A stretch of DNA of 64,000 nt from Proteles cristata cristata (lineage: Eukaryota; Chordata; Mammalia; Carnivora; Hyaenidae), in contig JAESUZ010002684.1 in assembly GCA_017311185.1 (NCBI GenBank), positions 186,001-250,000 on the forward strand, read 5' to 3'. The first letter of the stretch is position 1. Every line of letters starts with the position of its first letter. Below, piece after piece: positions 46,861 to 58,454 of this stretch. The translations under genes and the position numbers were made by a program. Under the pieces are notes generated by a model. That model worked only from the letters and a program-made list of their open reading frames with translations, was not told the origin of the DNA and did not search any database.

Positions 46861-47249
46861 TTGGCTTCCCCCAGACAATTAAGTGTGACAGTATGTGTCA
46901 GGGAACATGGAGCTCTTCATCTGTGACAGGGGGGCAGTAAAGAGGCCTTTACATGACTGTTCACTGCCCCCAGGATTCTTTCTGTAGGTGTTCAACCAGC
47001 TTATCCTCTTCAAGTCTCTGGTGGAAAGTAGCATCTTTGAAAAGATTTTCTTCAATAACACCCATCACTCTTTTTTCTTACTCAAAAACATTTGTCTTTA
47101 TAGCATTTATCACTGTGTGCAATAATATTACATGCTTCTTTGTTTATTTTCATTAGCATAAGCACTTCATCAGGGTAGGAACCTCATATACCTCCTCATG
47201 CTTAGACTGGTGCCTGGATGTTAATGTGGAATGATGTGTGGAATGATGA

Positions 47250-47700
47250 ACAGCAAACCATACTGGTTCTCCAGTTAGACACGGATCCAGGTTGTGGCTT
47301 GGATATTTACTAGAGCAGTGGGCAAACTATTTATCTTCTTTACATGTCAGTGTTCTCAGCTAAAAGATGCGATTGAAAATATATACCTCTAGGGCACCTG
47401 TGTGGCTCAGTCAGTTAAGCATCTGTCTCTTGATTTTGGCTCAGGTCATGATCTCACGATTCTTAAGTTTGAGCCCCACACTGGGATCCATGCTAACAGC
47501 ACAGAGCCTGGGGCCTGCTTGGGATTCTCTCTCTCTCCCTCTCCCTCTTCCGTGCCCCTGCTCTCTCTCTCTCTCTCAAAGATAAATAAACATTTAAAAA
47601 ATACCTACCTCTTGGGGTTGTTATAAAGATTTTAAGATAACATAATGTGTGTAATAGTTAACGCTGTGCTTGCTTATGGAGAGAGTCTGTGAAATGTTAG
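47250..47700 (+). mobile_element. MIR fossil split by a SINE, in intron 3
   Basis: MIR phrases flank the SINE: ctggttctccagttagacac, ggatatttactagagcagtg and ttctcagctaaaagatgcga before it; tacctcttggggttgttata after it. Confidence 0.75.
47391..47602 (+). mobile_element. Feliform CAN-SINE nested in MIR, 290 bp before exon 4
   Basis: The head is agggcacctgtgtggctcag; tail (CT)n, then AAAGATAAATAAACATTT. A tacctct repeat flanks it. Confidence 0.94.
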
Positions 47701-47885
47701 CCTTGACAGTTAGTGGTTTTGTTGATGTTCTGCCTACGATGATACACACCGGCACAGGGTGAAGGGCCACTCAACAGGGATGACATTGGTATGGGCCATT
47801 GATTAGACTCATTGGAGCCTTTTCTATAGTGAGTTGCTGTGTTTTCCCTCATCTTAGTTCTGTTTTTTTTTTTCTTCTCTTGAAG

Positions 47886-48062
47886 GTCCTGAAAAGACTG
47901 CAGAATAAATATGGCTCCCTGTACAGAAGAGACAACGTCATCCTGAGTGGCAGTCACACACACTCCGGGCCAGGAGGGTATTTCCAGTACACTGTATTTG
48001 TAATTGCCAGTGAAGGATTTAGCAATCGAACCTTTGAGTACATGGTCACTGGCATTGTGAAG
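47886..48062 (+). CDS. ASAH2: ASAH2 coding exon 4: zinc-binding HTHSGP motif
   Basis: The acceptor follows a run of T and reads CTTGAAG, ending at 47885. The donor is AAG|GTAGGC at 48063. The exon is 59 codons, phase 0, residues 162-220. It carries NVILSGSHTHSGPGGYFQYT. Within it, His185 and His187 form the HTH motif of the family. Allowing for the nine-residue shorter mucin box, His185 corresponds to human His194, a zinc ligand in the published neutral ceramidase structure. N208-R-T is an N-glycosylation sequon aligned with a human one. The motif residues are intact, which supports a functional enzyme. The exon is preceded by the longest visible complete intron (7.3 kb), which contains five SINEs. 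Confidence 0.97.
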
Positions 48063-49296
48063 GTAGGCAAAGGGCCCCAGATGGAGCTGTTCTTCCCCTT
48101 GCTCACAAGTGTTCAGGTGTGGTTTGGGTGATATGGGGACAGTTCTTATTGGATCTTTCTCTGAGTGGTCTTAGCACCTACCGCTCTCTGTCCCCGACAA
48201 CCTAGGAGCTCTGGTCTTCGAAGCACTGACTGACTGAGAGGGGACAGTTTCCTACAGGTAGACTCCTGCGGTTGTCCAAAGGGACAGTAAACATTTCCTT
48301 TGTAACCCTTATAACTGAGAGCACCCTACGTGGTCTGGTCTCTGCGCAAAGTTACACGAAAAGGAACCCATCAAGGAACCAAAAGTCATTATAAGTAATT
48401 CCAATCTTGCCTCTTATTTACCAAACAGCATGACAGGCAATCTGCTTTATAAACACACACCCTTATTTCTCACGTCTTCTCTGATAGCTCTAGAAGGCAT
48501 AATGCTCCTACCAGTGGCTGTGAGCCCTCTTCCCATTCCTGGCTTGGGTGTCTCTTTCTCCTCTCTCCCTGTCTTGAAGCTTATTATTTCCTCACATGGA
48601 GTCCTTTCTAAAGTTTCCTTCATCCCTTTGCCTTCTAGATTTAGTCTGTCTCTACTTTTTCTCATGAAGTCATTCCCAAATCTGGCGATCCAGTCAGCAA
48701 AGGCAGAAATGTCTTTACCGCAATGTTTCCCAAACGTGGATGGCAATTCACAACTGGCTTCATGAAATCAAGTCCATGGGTTGCAAAACATACAGGCAGG
48801 GTGTATTTTGTGAACTTTTGTTTTAGTACATATATGTTGATGCGTATTACGTTGTGATGAAAAATGTGTTGCTTATTGTGGCTTTGAGACAGAAAAGTGT
48901 GAAAAACTTGGCCTCAGAGGGTGAGGGTATGGAGTGGGTAAGGAGGATGGAACACCCTCAAGTTAACAATTCTTGGTCCCGGGTTGAGGGAATTGCTCCC
49001 AGTTTGGCCAGTTGAACCTGCAGATGGACACCGAATGGTGTTTGACTCAGCGGCTTTGAGACACTCAGGTAACCTTCCCAGGTCAAAGCAATTCTTGTGT
49101 CTCAGCCCTGAGGCCATCTGTGTGCTCCCTGGAGGGACACTGGCTATGTGGTTCTCTAAGTCTTGTTCCATAGCAGAGGGAGCTCAGAGACCAAGGAAAT
49201 GGTCCACAGCGCTCCTCTGTTTCTATTGACTAAGTCCTTATCCAACAGGATGTCCAAATTCACAACTGGTGCGTGTGCTCTCTCTCTCACCCACAG
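48063..49296. other. ASAH2 intron 4, no recognised element
   Basis: The whole 1234 bp intron lacks the feliform SINE and L1. The stretch at 48715-48900 may be a diverged DNA-transposon fossil but was not assignable. Confidence 0.4.
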
Positions 49297-49424
49297 AGCA
49301 TTGAGATGGCACACCAAAATATGAAACCAGGCAAAATCTTTATCAACAAAGGAAATGTGGAAGGTACACAGATCAACCGAAGCCCCTCTTCTTATCTTCA
49401 GAATCCTCCGTCAGAGCGAGCCAG
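49297..49424 (+). CDS. ASAH2: ASAH2 coding exon 5
   Basis: Acceptor CACCCACAG ends at 49296 and donor CCAG|GTGAGG starts at 49425. The exon encodes residues 221-262 plus two bases of Arg263 (AG|G). The peptide SIEMAHQNMKPGKIFINKGN continues into VEGTQINRSPSSYLQNPPSERA. It matches the conserved family segment that contains the INRSP motif and the tract leading to the catalytic region. No stop or frameshift is present. Introns on both sides are short (about 1.2 and 1.1 kb) and free of the feliform SINE. Confidence 0.96.
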
Positions 49425-49679
49425 GTGAGGGGCGTTAACACAATAAAGCCATGGGTTTCCTTGAGAGATCAGCAACAAAAATCTAAGCCACAGTTGGTAC
49501 TCAAGGAATATGGTGGGATCCTGAAAGAGTATGAAGGCTAAAATAAACTCAAAACATGTTGATAATCTACGACTGGTAGAAATAAAGACTGAATGCGGAA
49601 ACACACACCGACCTGCATGCCAGTCTGCCCACTCTGCTGGTGGCTGGGGTCAGCGTGAATGTTGGAAGGCTTCCCAGTT

Positions 49680-49830
49680 TTGCAATCGGGCATGACTATG
49701 GTCTTATCTCTGCTTTATCATTTCCTAGTTGTGTGACCTTCAGTGATTTACTTACCATAATTTATTGCCTCTCAGCTTCTTCTGTAATAAAGTGGAGATG
49801 AAAATGTGCACAACACGGATTTGTTAAATT
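49680..49830 (+). mobile_element. MIR fossil in intron 5
   Basis: Sense MIR core: atttcctagttgtgtgacct, then ctcagcttcttctgtaataa and agtggagatgaaaatg. Confidence 0.7.
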
Positions 49831-49849
49831 AATGAATAGCTCCTTTTAT

Positions 49850-50569
49850 TAGATTATTCAGAAGGAAACATCTCCGTCCAGCAGAAGAGAGCAAGAGAGA
49901 GGACATAAAAGGATAAAGAAATAGAAATGAAAAACAAGAAATAAAATGAGCATAATTGAATGGAACTAAGGCAGATGGTTATTTGTTCGTTTAGGTGCTG
50001 ACTCAGGTTTGCAACAGAAGAGAAGCACTTGACCGCTGTAAATAATATCTCACTTTCAACTTGAGCACTTGACATTTTACATTTGTCTGCGTATTTTTTC
50101 AGTACATTTCAAAGGAGTTGATTTTTAGAAAACATAATCTGATTTCCCCTGAAAGGACATGAAAGAACACTTTAAGCTGCAGGTCAGGGATGTTTTTGAT
50201 TTTGCATATTTCCTGCTATGTTTAAGAGATTCCATTAAAATTTGATAGGAGTAGAAATGTCAAAGACAAATCTCTTTTGTAAGAAATACCTATATGTTCT
50301 ATAAGATCACGTCCATTACATAAAGACATAAATTTCATCTCCAGTTAGCTGGCCTAATGCCCCTAACTGTGATGGTATTTGCAAGACATTTCTTTAGCTG
50401 AGGAATAAATTCCTGGATATGGTTTGTAAGACTATAGCACATCAGGAAACCTCGCTTGCTGGAGGCATTTTGGTTTTAGTTTTTGTGTCAGTTTCTACTG
50501 TTGGTCATACAAGAATCCCAGGCTCTAACTAACATAGAAGTGACTGAGTTTTTTTGTTTTGCTGACTAG
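49850..50569. other. ASAH2 intron 5, 3' part, no recognised element
   Basis: AT-rich unique-looking sequence leading to the exon 6 acceptor. Confidence 0.45.
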
Positions 50570-50647
50570 GTATTCTTCAAATACTGACAAAGAAATGGTC
50601 ATCCTAAAAATGGTAGATTTGAATGGAGTTGACCTGGGCCTTATCAG
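50570..50647 (+). CDS. ASAH2: ASAH2 coding exon 6, last exon in the window
   Basis: Acceptor GCTGACTAG ends at 50569 and donor ATCAG|GTACTC starts at 50648. The 78 bp exon completes Arg263 and encodes YSSNTDKEMVILKMVDLNGV followed by DLGLI to residue 288. It ends two bases into a codon (AG) that should become Ser. The family continues with W-F-A-I-H-P, which carries a further zinc ligand, and then the catalytic Ser region. I looked for that next exon through position 64000 and did not see it, so intron 6 probably runs past the window edge. Confidence 0.95.
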
Positions 50648-50729
50648 GTACTCTGTTTACTTTTTTTGTTTTTCATCCTGTTTTTAATCACCGAGGTGGG
50701 GGCCGGGGTGGGGTGTTGGAGGAAAAGAC

Positions 50730-51200
50730 TAGCATAGTGGCAGCAGAGGCTGGGAATACGTTGAGAAGTTAAGAGTGCAGACTTGGGAGTCAGATACATC
50801 TGGGTCCAACCTTGGATCCTGGGGCAAGTTTCTCAGCATTCCAGAGCTTAGTTCCTCACCTGGAAAACAGGACTACTTAAAGGTTGATGTAGGGGCACCT
50901 GGGTGGCTTGGTTGGTTAAGCGTCCGACTTTCGCTTAGGTCATGATCTCGAGGTTCGTGGGTTCAAGCCCCGCATTGGGCTCTGTGCTGACTGCCAGCTC
51001 AGAGCCTGGAGCCTGTTTCAGAGGCTGTGACTCCCTCTCTCTGATCCTCCCCTGCTCACGCTGTCTCTCTCTCTCTCCTCTAGAAATAAAAACATTTAAA
51101 AAAAAAGGCTGATGTAAATGAGGGATTCAGGTAAAGAAGCGTAGCATAGTATCTGGGATATGATATAAGGATTCAGTCAATACTAGTGCTTATTACTATA
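50730..51200 (+). mobile_element. MIR fossil split by a young SINE, in intron 6
   Basis: MIR phrases agagtgcagacttgggagtc, tctgggtccaaccttgga and agttcctcacctggaaaac precede the SINE. Phrases catagtatctgggatatg and agtcaatactagtgctt follow it. Confidence 0.75.
50892..51103 (+). mobile_element. Young-subfamily feliform CAN-SINE in intron 6
   Basis: It carries ctgactgccagctcagagcc and CCTCTAGAAATAAAAACATT. Near-perfect repeats aaaggttgatgta / aaaggctgatgta flank it. Confidence 0.95.
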
Positions 51201-51737
51201 TCAAGATGTTTTATGTGGAATTTCTATGATGGCGGACCATTATCTCTTTGTGAAATGAGAAAAGAATCTGACCAACCAGGCTAACTGATTATGGGTTTGA
51301 GATGACTTATCTGTGTTTTCATAAAAGAATGAAGTCAAGTCTAATTTTAGGACAATGCCAATTAGTGATGAAGGCAGAATCAAGACCACCGAAAGGAAGC
51401 AGATGAGGTGAAATTACAGTTTGGAACAGGTTTTAGTTCAGTATTATATGTAAGAAGACATGTGGATTTTGTTTTTTACAAAAAGAAGGCATTTGCATTC
51501 ATGTGTGAATTTTGTCCCTGCAACTAGACTGACTCAGGAATTGACTTGCTGGGTAACAGTGTCAGGTGCCTTGATGTGTGGACTTCTGAGTGATGCAGGA
51601 TGCCTGAAGAAAGCATCTGGTGGTGCATGGGTGCTACAGTTAAATGGCTTGGTTCACTCTGTGTTGTCATTGTGTTGAGCTCTGTGACTTTGGCCACATT
51701 TTTTAACTGCTCTCTGGCTCAGTTTTCTTACTTATTT
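51201..51737. other. Intron 6 sequence, no recognised element
   Basis: Unique-looking. The expected next ASAH2 exon is not here. Confidence 0.45.
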
Positions 51738-51942
51738 TATTTATTTTTTTTAAATGTTTATTTTGAGAGAGAGAGAGAGAGAGAACAGGGGAGGGGCAGA
51801 GAGAGAGGGAGATAGAGAATCCCGAGCAGGCTCCACGCTGTGAGCAGAGCTCGATGGGGGCTTGAACTCACGAACTATCAGATCATGACCTGAGCCGAAA
51901 TTAAGAGTTGGATGCTTAACCAACTGAGTCACTCAGGCACCC
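51738..51942 (-). mobile_element. Feliform CAN-SINE, antisense, in intron 6
   Basis: It ends cactcaggcacccc. A ctcagttttcttactt / ctcaattttcctacttt repeat flanks it. Confidence 0.94.
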
Positions 51943-52149
51943 CTCAATTTTCCTACTTTAAAATTTTGGGATAAAGCGAGTCCTTAAAATGTTGATAATA
52001 AGCATGAGTAAAGGGGGTAGGGGCCTATGAGGTAGGATTTTGAAATACTTAACTGAAAGTTTCTGTGCAAGTCATGTTAATGATTAATTAAAATTGATAA
52101 GAGGTGGATGAAAACACTAAAGATGGAGGCCGGGACTGGCCCTCTAACT

Positions 52150-52370
52150 GGGTGGAGAACAGCATGGTGGTGAGGAGCTCTGGCTTTAGATGTAGATTTT
52201 AGGACTTGAGTTCAATTCCCAGTCCTGCCACTTACTAACCTACTTACACCTCAACTATTTCATTTGAAAATGGAAATAATAATGCCTCATAGGACTGTTT
52301 CAAGATTAAAGGAGATAATAAATGCAAAGTTCCACTCTGTGTCTGGCATACAAAAGAGTTATATTATTTT
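52150..52370 (+). mobile_element. MIR fossil in intron 6
   Basis: One of the better preserved copies: gagctctggctttagatg, gttcaattcccagtcctgcc, acttactaacctac, then atgcctcataggactgtttc. Confidence 0.85.
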
Positions 52371-52449
52371 GGTTAAACGGTAAGTAGAATAATCTTCTAC
52401 TTTTTCTAAGAACTCCATTGTTGGCTTGTCAGAATGCTTGACATTTTAT

Positions 52450-52657
52450 TTCTTTATTTAATATTTATTTATTTTGAGAGAGAGGAGGGGGGGAGAGTGA
52501 GCAGGGGAGAAGCAGAGAAAGGGAAACAGAATCCCAAGCAGGCTCCGCACTGTCAGTGAGGAGCCTGATGTAGGGCTCGAACCACAAACTGTGAGATCAT
52601 GACCTAAGCTGAAGCCAAGAATCGAATGCCTAACCAACTGACCCACCCAGGCACCCC
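52450..52657 (-). mobile_element. Feliform CAN-SINE, antisense, in intron 6
   Basis: It runs from tttctttatttaatatttat to cacccaggcacccc. A diverged atgcttgacatt / atgtctgacatt repeat flanks it. Confidence 0.93.
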
Positions 52658-52744
52658 CAAATGTCTGACATTCTTTGGGCTTCAAGTGAGGTCACTAAAA
52701 GCTCCCTGATAAAATAAAGTTTATTAAATGGGTTGACATGACAG

Positions 52745-53260
52745 AAGTTATTCTTCCATTACGATGAATTCATCTACTGATTAGTTGCCAAATGGTATTT
52801 AATGCAATAGACTTTCTAAATGTTAGGCATGCAGCTGTGTGCTTGGGGTGTGTGTTGTGATGAATATGGCATGGTCCCTATCTTGAAGGGTCTAACGGAC
52901 AGAGACAGGCAGGTAATCACAACATACATCAGACAGCCATCAGTGCTACCACCTGGCCGTAGATAAATGCTGTGGGAATTTGGAGGAGGTAGCATGGATA
53001 CTTGAGAGCATAGCAGAAGGTTCATAGAGAAAATGGTGTTTGAGCTGGATCTGCAGGATCCAGGATATTTCTCATGGAGTCATGAAAAAACAGTGAGCTG
53101 GGAGACCAGAGTACGGGTGATGTCAGGGAGGGGGGTGAGGGATCAATCTGAAAAGGTGAGCTAGCTCCAGATTGTGAGGCACTTTGGTGGGGAGTAAATT
53201 TAGGAGACAGTCAGGATACAAGCATATATCTCTGGCTAGTTAGAGAATTCCACATGTGTT
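52745..53260 (-). mobile_element. L2 fossil, antisense, in intron 6
   Basis: L2 phrases in antisense order: gcatgcagctgtgtgcttgg, catggtccctatcttgaagg, cagacagccatcagtgct, and tgtttgagctggatctgcag. Confidence 0.6.
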
Positions 53261-53346
53261 GGGAAAAGAAGGAGACTTTTTCCTTATGGTTTCCACCTAA
53301 CTCTTGGCTGAGTAAGTGAGACCATCTATGATTCCCTTTTATTAGT

Positions 53347-54125
53347 TTCTGAATCATTTAAACTACAAAACCATCAAAACCACACTGAGATACCGCCTCA
53401 CACCAGTCAGAGTGGCTAAAATGAACAAATCAGGAGACTATAGATGCTGGTAAGGATGTGGAGAAACGGGCACCCTCCTATACTGTTGGTGGGAATGTAA
53501 ACTGACGCAGCCCCTCTGGAAAACAGTGTGGAGGTGCCTCAAAAAATTAACAATAGAACTCCCCTATGACCCAGCAATAGCACTGCTAGGAATTGACCCA
53601 AGGGATACAGGAGTGCTGATGCATAGGGCACATGTACCCCAATGTTCATAGCAGCACTCTCAACAATAGCCAAATCATGGAAAGAGCCTGAGTGTCCATC
53701 AACTGACAAATGGATCAAGAAGATGTGGTTTATCGATACAATGGAATACTTCATGGCAATGAGAAAGAATGAAATCTGGCCATGTGTGGCAACGTGGATG
53801 GAACTTGAGGGTGTTATGCTGAGTGAAATAAGTCAGACAGAGAAAGACAGATACCATATGCTTTCACTTATAGGGGGATTAGGAGGAACTTAACGGAGGA
53901 CCATGGGGGAGGAGAAGGGGAAAATAGCTGAGGAGAGGGAGGGAGGCAAACCATGAGAGACTCTTGAATATTGAGAACAAACTGAAGGCTGATGGGGATG
54001 GGGGAGAGGGGAAGGGGGTGAGGGGCATGGAGGAGGGCACTTGTTGGGATGAGCTCTGGGTGTTATATGGAATCCAAATTACAATAAACTATGGAAGAAA
54101 AAATGTTTTTAAATAAGAAAAATAA
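53347..54125 (+). mobile_element. L1 3' end in sense orientation, intron 6
   Basis: It begins mid-ORF2 (cacactgagataccgcctca; gtctatagatgctggtaagg-like), passes the ORF2 C-terminal segment with STDKWIKKMWFIDTMEYFMA and ends in the 3' UTR and A-rich tail near 54100. It is 5'-truncated. It is the only clear sense L1 in the gene, and its tail could offer polyadenylation signals. Confidence 0.92.
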
Positions 54126-54960
54126 AAAATGGTAACATCTGGAGTAGAATTCTCCCCACGAACTTTGAAAATATAATGAACTGCTCTTAGGTGAAGGATT
54201 AAGGGAATGCTTTTTATGACAGGAATTGGTGAGTTAAAAAATTCTTTCTTAGTAGTGAGTATAGGTAAAGCAGGTCAGAGCCAGCTGAATTTAGAGCCAA
54301 GTGTCCAATTTCTGTAAAACAGGATTAAAAATTGGAATAGTTTTATGTCTGGAAAAAAAAAACAATTCCCATGGAAGACTATGAAATGTTAACCTTCTGC
54401 CAGATGTTCTTTGCTTTCTTGGATACAACTATGTAACCTATCTGGAAGTCCCAGGGTCAGCTGTCAAGGTTATAACAACTCTCCTCCATCTGCTATGCTT
54501 AACACCTTGCAATAACTTTCTGTTGTTTTTGTAGCCACCATATGTTATCCTTGATATAATTGCTCCTACAACTGCCTCTTGTAGCATAGTGATAATTACT
54601 CTTTGAATGCATTAAAAATGATCCGAAGCATAAAGTCAAATCTGGACTGCAAAGTAACTCAGCTACCATATGTGGGTGCCGGCTATTAGGCAGAGCCCCA
54701 AGGTGTGAGGACTTTGGAAGCACAGAATCCCTGATTTTCAGAATATGGGTATCATCTACTTCACAGCTCAACTAAGGCCTAGGTAGGTGAAGTGACTTGT
54801 CCAATGTCACAGCTAAGACTGTTCTCGTCACACTGAGAACCATATCGAAGTCCACCATTTTTTCTTTCCTACTTTCAGTTCTGTTTTCACTTCTTCAGCA
54901 CTACACTGGATCCAGCCTGCACTGGATACCTACTGTGTGCCACGCAGGACCTACCAGTCC
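54126..54960. other. Intron 6 sequence, no recognised element
   Basis: AT-rich unique-looking sequence with no exon recognised. Confidence 0.4.
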
Positions 54961-54964
54961 TTGG

Positions 54965-55080
54965 GATGGTGCTTTTCCTGGTTTGTGAAATCAGGAATCA
55001 CATACCCATGTCTGGTTCCTTGAGCAAATTCCTTAAGTTCTCAGAGACTCAATTTCCATATTTCTCAGATGTGGATATAA
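54965..55080 (+). mobile_element. Probable MIR fossil in intron 6
   Basis: Phrases gagcaaattccttaagttct, cagagactcaatttcc and tcagatgtggatataac follow MIR order. Confidence 0.55.
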
Positions 55081-55084
55081 CATC

Positions 55085-58000
55085 TCTCCAGAGATCATTC
55101 ACTTACGTATTCATTTATTAAATAGTGTGGAATATAAGTGTTGTGAACTGAGATAGCACTAAAGATACTCTGATGGGCAAGAATAGATGGAGTTGTTGGA
55201 GAATTATAATCTCCTGGTAGAGACGAGACATCCAAGCAGCCCTCCAAATATGTGTATAATTATAATCGGGTTAAGTGCTATGAAAGGAAGGTATGTAGCA
55301 TTGTCTTATAGGGATTTGACCTGGTCAGGGAGACTGGGAAAAGCTTCCCTAAGGAAGTGATAATGGAGTTAAAAAACAAAGCAAGATTGAGAATTGTTTT
55401 TAAGTTCTTTTGTTTTTACATTCCAGTATAGTTAACATAGGGTGTAATATTAGTTTCAGGTGTACAATATAGTGACTCAACACTTTCATACATCACCGAG
55501 TATATTATATATTATACCAATATATAGAATATTATATATTATATACATAATATAATAATAATGTATATTACTCAGCAATAAAAAAGAATGTATATATCTC
55601 TCATCTGTATGCATTTCCTGGGCTGCTTCCATATCTCGGCTATTGTAAATAATGCTGCTATAAATATCCCGTGCCTGTATCCCTTTGAATTAGTGTTTTG
55701 GTAATATTTGGGTAAATACCAAGTAATGCAGTTCCTGGGTCATAGGGTAGTTTTATTTTACCTTTTTGGGGAACCTCCATACTGTTTTCCAAAGTGGCTG
55801 CATCAGGTTGTATTCCTACCAAAACTGTTCCCATCCTCACAAATGCCTGTTGTTTCTCATGTTGTTGATTTTAGCCATTATGATGGGCATGAGGTGGTGT
55901 CTCATTGTTATTGTGCTTTGCATTTCTCTGATGGTGAGTGATTTTGAACATCTGTTCTATTCATGTGTCTGTTGGCCATCTGGATGACTTTGGAAAAACA
56001 TCTATTGGTGTCTTCTGTTCATTTTTTAAATTGGATTATTCATTTTTGAGCTGTTGAGTTTTAACTTGATTACATATTTTGGATACTAACCCTTTCTTGG
56101 ATGTCATTTGTAAACCTCTTTTCCCATTCAGTAGCTTGTCTTTTTGTTTTGTTGATAGTTTCCTTTGCTGTGCAGAAGCTCTTTATCTGATGAGGTCCCA
56201 ATAGTTTATTTTGCTTTTGATTCCCTGCCTCCAGAGACATGTCCAGAAAGAAGTTGCTATGGCTGATGTCAAGGAAGTTGCCATCTGTGTTCTTCTCCAG
56301 GATTTTTGTGGTTTCAAGTCTCACAGTTAGGTCTTTAATCATCTTGGGTTTATTTATGTATATGGTACAAGAAACTGGTTTTCCCAACACCAGTTATTGA
56401 AGAGACTGTCTTCTTCCATTGAATATTCTTTCCTGCTTTGTCAAAGACTAATTGACCATATAGTTGTGGGTCCATTTATGGGTTTTCTAGTCTGCTCTAT
56501 TGATTTATGTGCTTATTTTTGTGCCAGCACCATACTGTCTTGATCACTACAGCCTTTCATACAACTTGAAGTCTGGAATTATTATGCAGCCATCTTTGCT
56601 TGTCTTTTTCAGGATTTCTTTGTCTACTTGGGGTCTTTTGTGGTTCCATGAAGACCTTAGGATTGTTTGTTCTAGCTCTGTGAAAAATGCTGTTGGTATT
56701 TTGATACAGATTGCATTAAATGTGTGGATTGCTTAGGGTAGTATAGACATTTTAACAATATTCGTTCTTCTAATCCATGAGCATGGAATATCTTTCCATT
56801 TCTTTGTGTCATCTTCATTTTCTTTCACCGGTGTTTTATAGTTTTCAGAGTACAGGCCTTTCACATCTTTGGTTAGGTTTATTCCTAGGTATTTTATTGT
56901 TTTTGGTACATTTACAAATGGAATTGATTCCTGAATTTCTCTTTCTGTTGCTTCATTACTGGTATATAGAAATGTCACAGTATGTTGCATTTTGTATGTT
57001 TATTTTGTATACCCTGAGAGTACTAAGTTCCTTTATCAGGTTTAGCAGTTTTTTGGTGGAGCCTTTCAGATTTTCTATATATGGTATTATGTCATCTGCA
57101 GATAGTGGAAGTTTTACCTCCTCCTTGAAGATTTGGATGCCTTTTATTTCTTTTTGTTGTCTAATTGCTGTGGCGAGGACTTTCAGTATGATATTGAATA
57201 AACGTGGTGAGAGTGTACATCTCTGTCTTGTTTCTGACCTTAGGCTCTCAGTTTTTTCCCCACTGAGGATAACATTAGCTGTGGGTTTTTCTTATATGGC
57301 CATTGTTATGTTGAGGTACGTTTCTTCTAAATGTACTTTGTTGAGGGTGTTTAATCATGAATGATGTTGTACTTTGTCAAATGCTTTTTCTGCATCTATT
57401 GAAAGGGTCATATGGTCCTTATCTTTTCTTCTATTACATGGTGTATCACATTGATTTGCAAATATTGAACCATCCTTGCAGCCCAGGAATAAATCCCACT
57501 TGATTGTGGTGAATGATTTTTGTAATGTATTGTTGGATTCAGTTTGCTAATATTTTATTGAGAATTTTTTCATCCATGTTCATCAGTAATATTGGCCTGT
57601 AGTTCTCTTTTTTTGTGGTGTCTTTATCTGGTTTTGGTATCAGGGTAAAGCTACCCTTATAGAACAAGTTTAGAAGTTTCCTTTTCTATTTTTTGGAATA
57701 GTTTGAGAAGAATAGGTATTAACTCTTCTTTAAATGTTTGGTAGAATTCATCTGTGATGGTTTTCATCACAGAAGATGGACTTCTGTTTGTTGGGAGTGT
57801 TTTGATTATTGATTCCATTTCTTTGCTGGTTATAGGTCTGTTCAAATTTTCTATTCCTTCCTGCTTCACTTTCGGTAGACTGTGTGTTTCTAGGAATTTA
57901 TCCATTTCTTCTAGTTTATCCAATTTGTTGGCATATAGTTTCCCACAATATTCTCTTATAATTGTTTGTAACTGGCAAAATGGGAAAGATAGTAGTAAAG

Positions 58001-58240
58001 AATATGTAACATAGATGGAGAAGCATATGCAAAAGTCCTGGGGTCCATTTGAGGAGCTGGTAGGAGGCCTGTGTGGCTGGAGTGCAGAGGAGGCTGTTGT
58101 GAGTTAAAGTGAGTAGTAGAGATTTGATGCCATGATAAAGATTTTGGTCTTCATACCAAGGGGAATGGAAAATCATTAAAGTGTTTTACCATGGGGCTGG
58201 GGGCTAGAGGCTCTTGAAGAATTAGGAAGAGTGGTGACTG
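55085..58240 (-). mobile_element. L2 fossil split by an L1, intron 6
   Basis: The L2 antisense pattern runs at 55085-55390 (attcatttattaaatagtgt, cgggttaagtgctatgaaag, ctggtcagggagactgggaa, ttccctaaggaagtgata). It resumes in order at about 57976-58240 (tgcaaaagtcctggggtcca, ggcctgtgtggctggagtgc, gtttcaccatgg-like end). The 2.6 kb L1 at 55396-57975 lies between. Confidence 0.75.
55396..57975 (-). mobile_element. Decayed 2.6 kb L1, antisense, inserted in L2
   Basis: On the minus strand it carries ORF2 remnants up to the 3' UTR, including KELPYDPGTALLGIYPN-like sequence at about 55770 and AFDKVQHHS-like reverse-transcriptase sequence near 57370. The 3' UTR is short and has a tatatta-rich region (55500-55575). 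Frames are broken, so it is inactive. The 195-codon + frame at 56777-57364 is its reverse complement and not a gene. Confidence 0.92.
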
Positions 58241-58454
58241 GAGGAATGGATGTATGTGCATGAAACTATTTCATAAGCCATTACATCCCCTATAGTCGTG
58301 AGGGCACCATTTGCTTTGGTTGAGCTATCTATGCCAGGAAAGTATTTCTGCCTTTTGCCTGGTACTACCTCACACAGAAACAGCAAATGACTTTTCTCCA
58401 GATGTGGAGAACACGTTTGGGATGTTCTGAATTCTGAATTAAAATGGAAAGTGT
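58241..58454. other. Intron 6 sequence, no recognised element
   Basis: Short unique-looking segment. Confidence 0.4.

Noticed and set aside
56777..57364. 195-codon + strand frame rich in Leu, Phe and Ser
   Set aside because: It is the reverse complement of decayed L1 ORF2.
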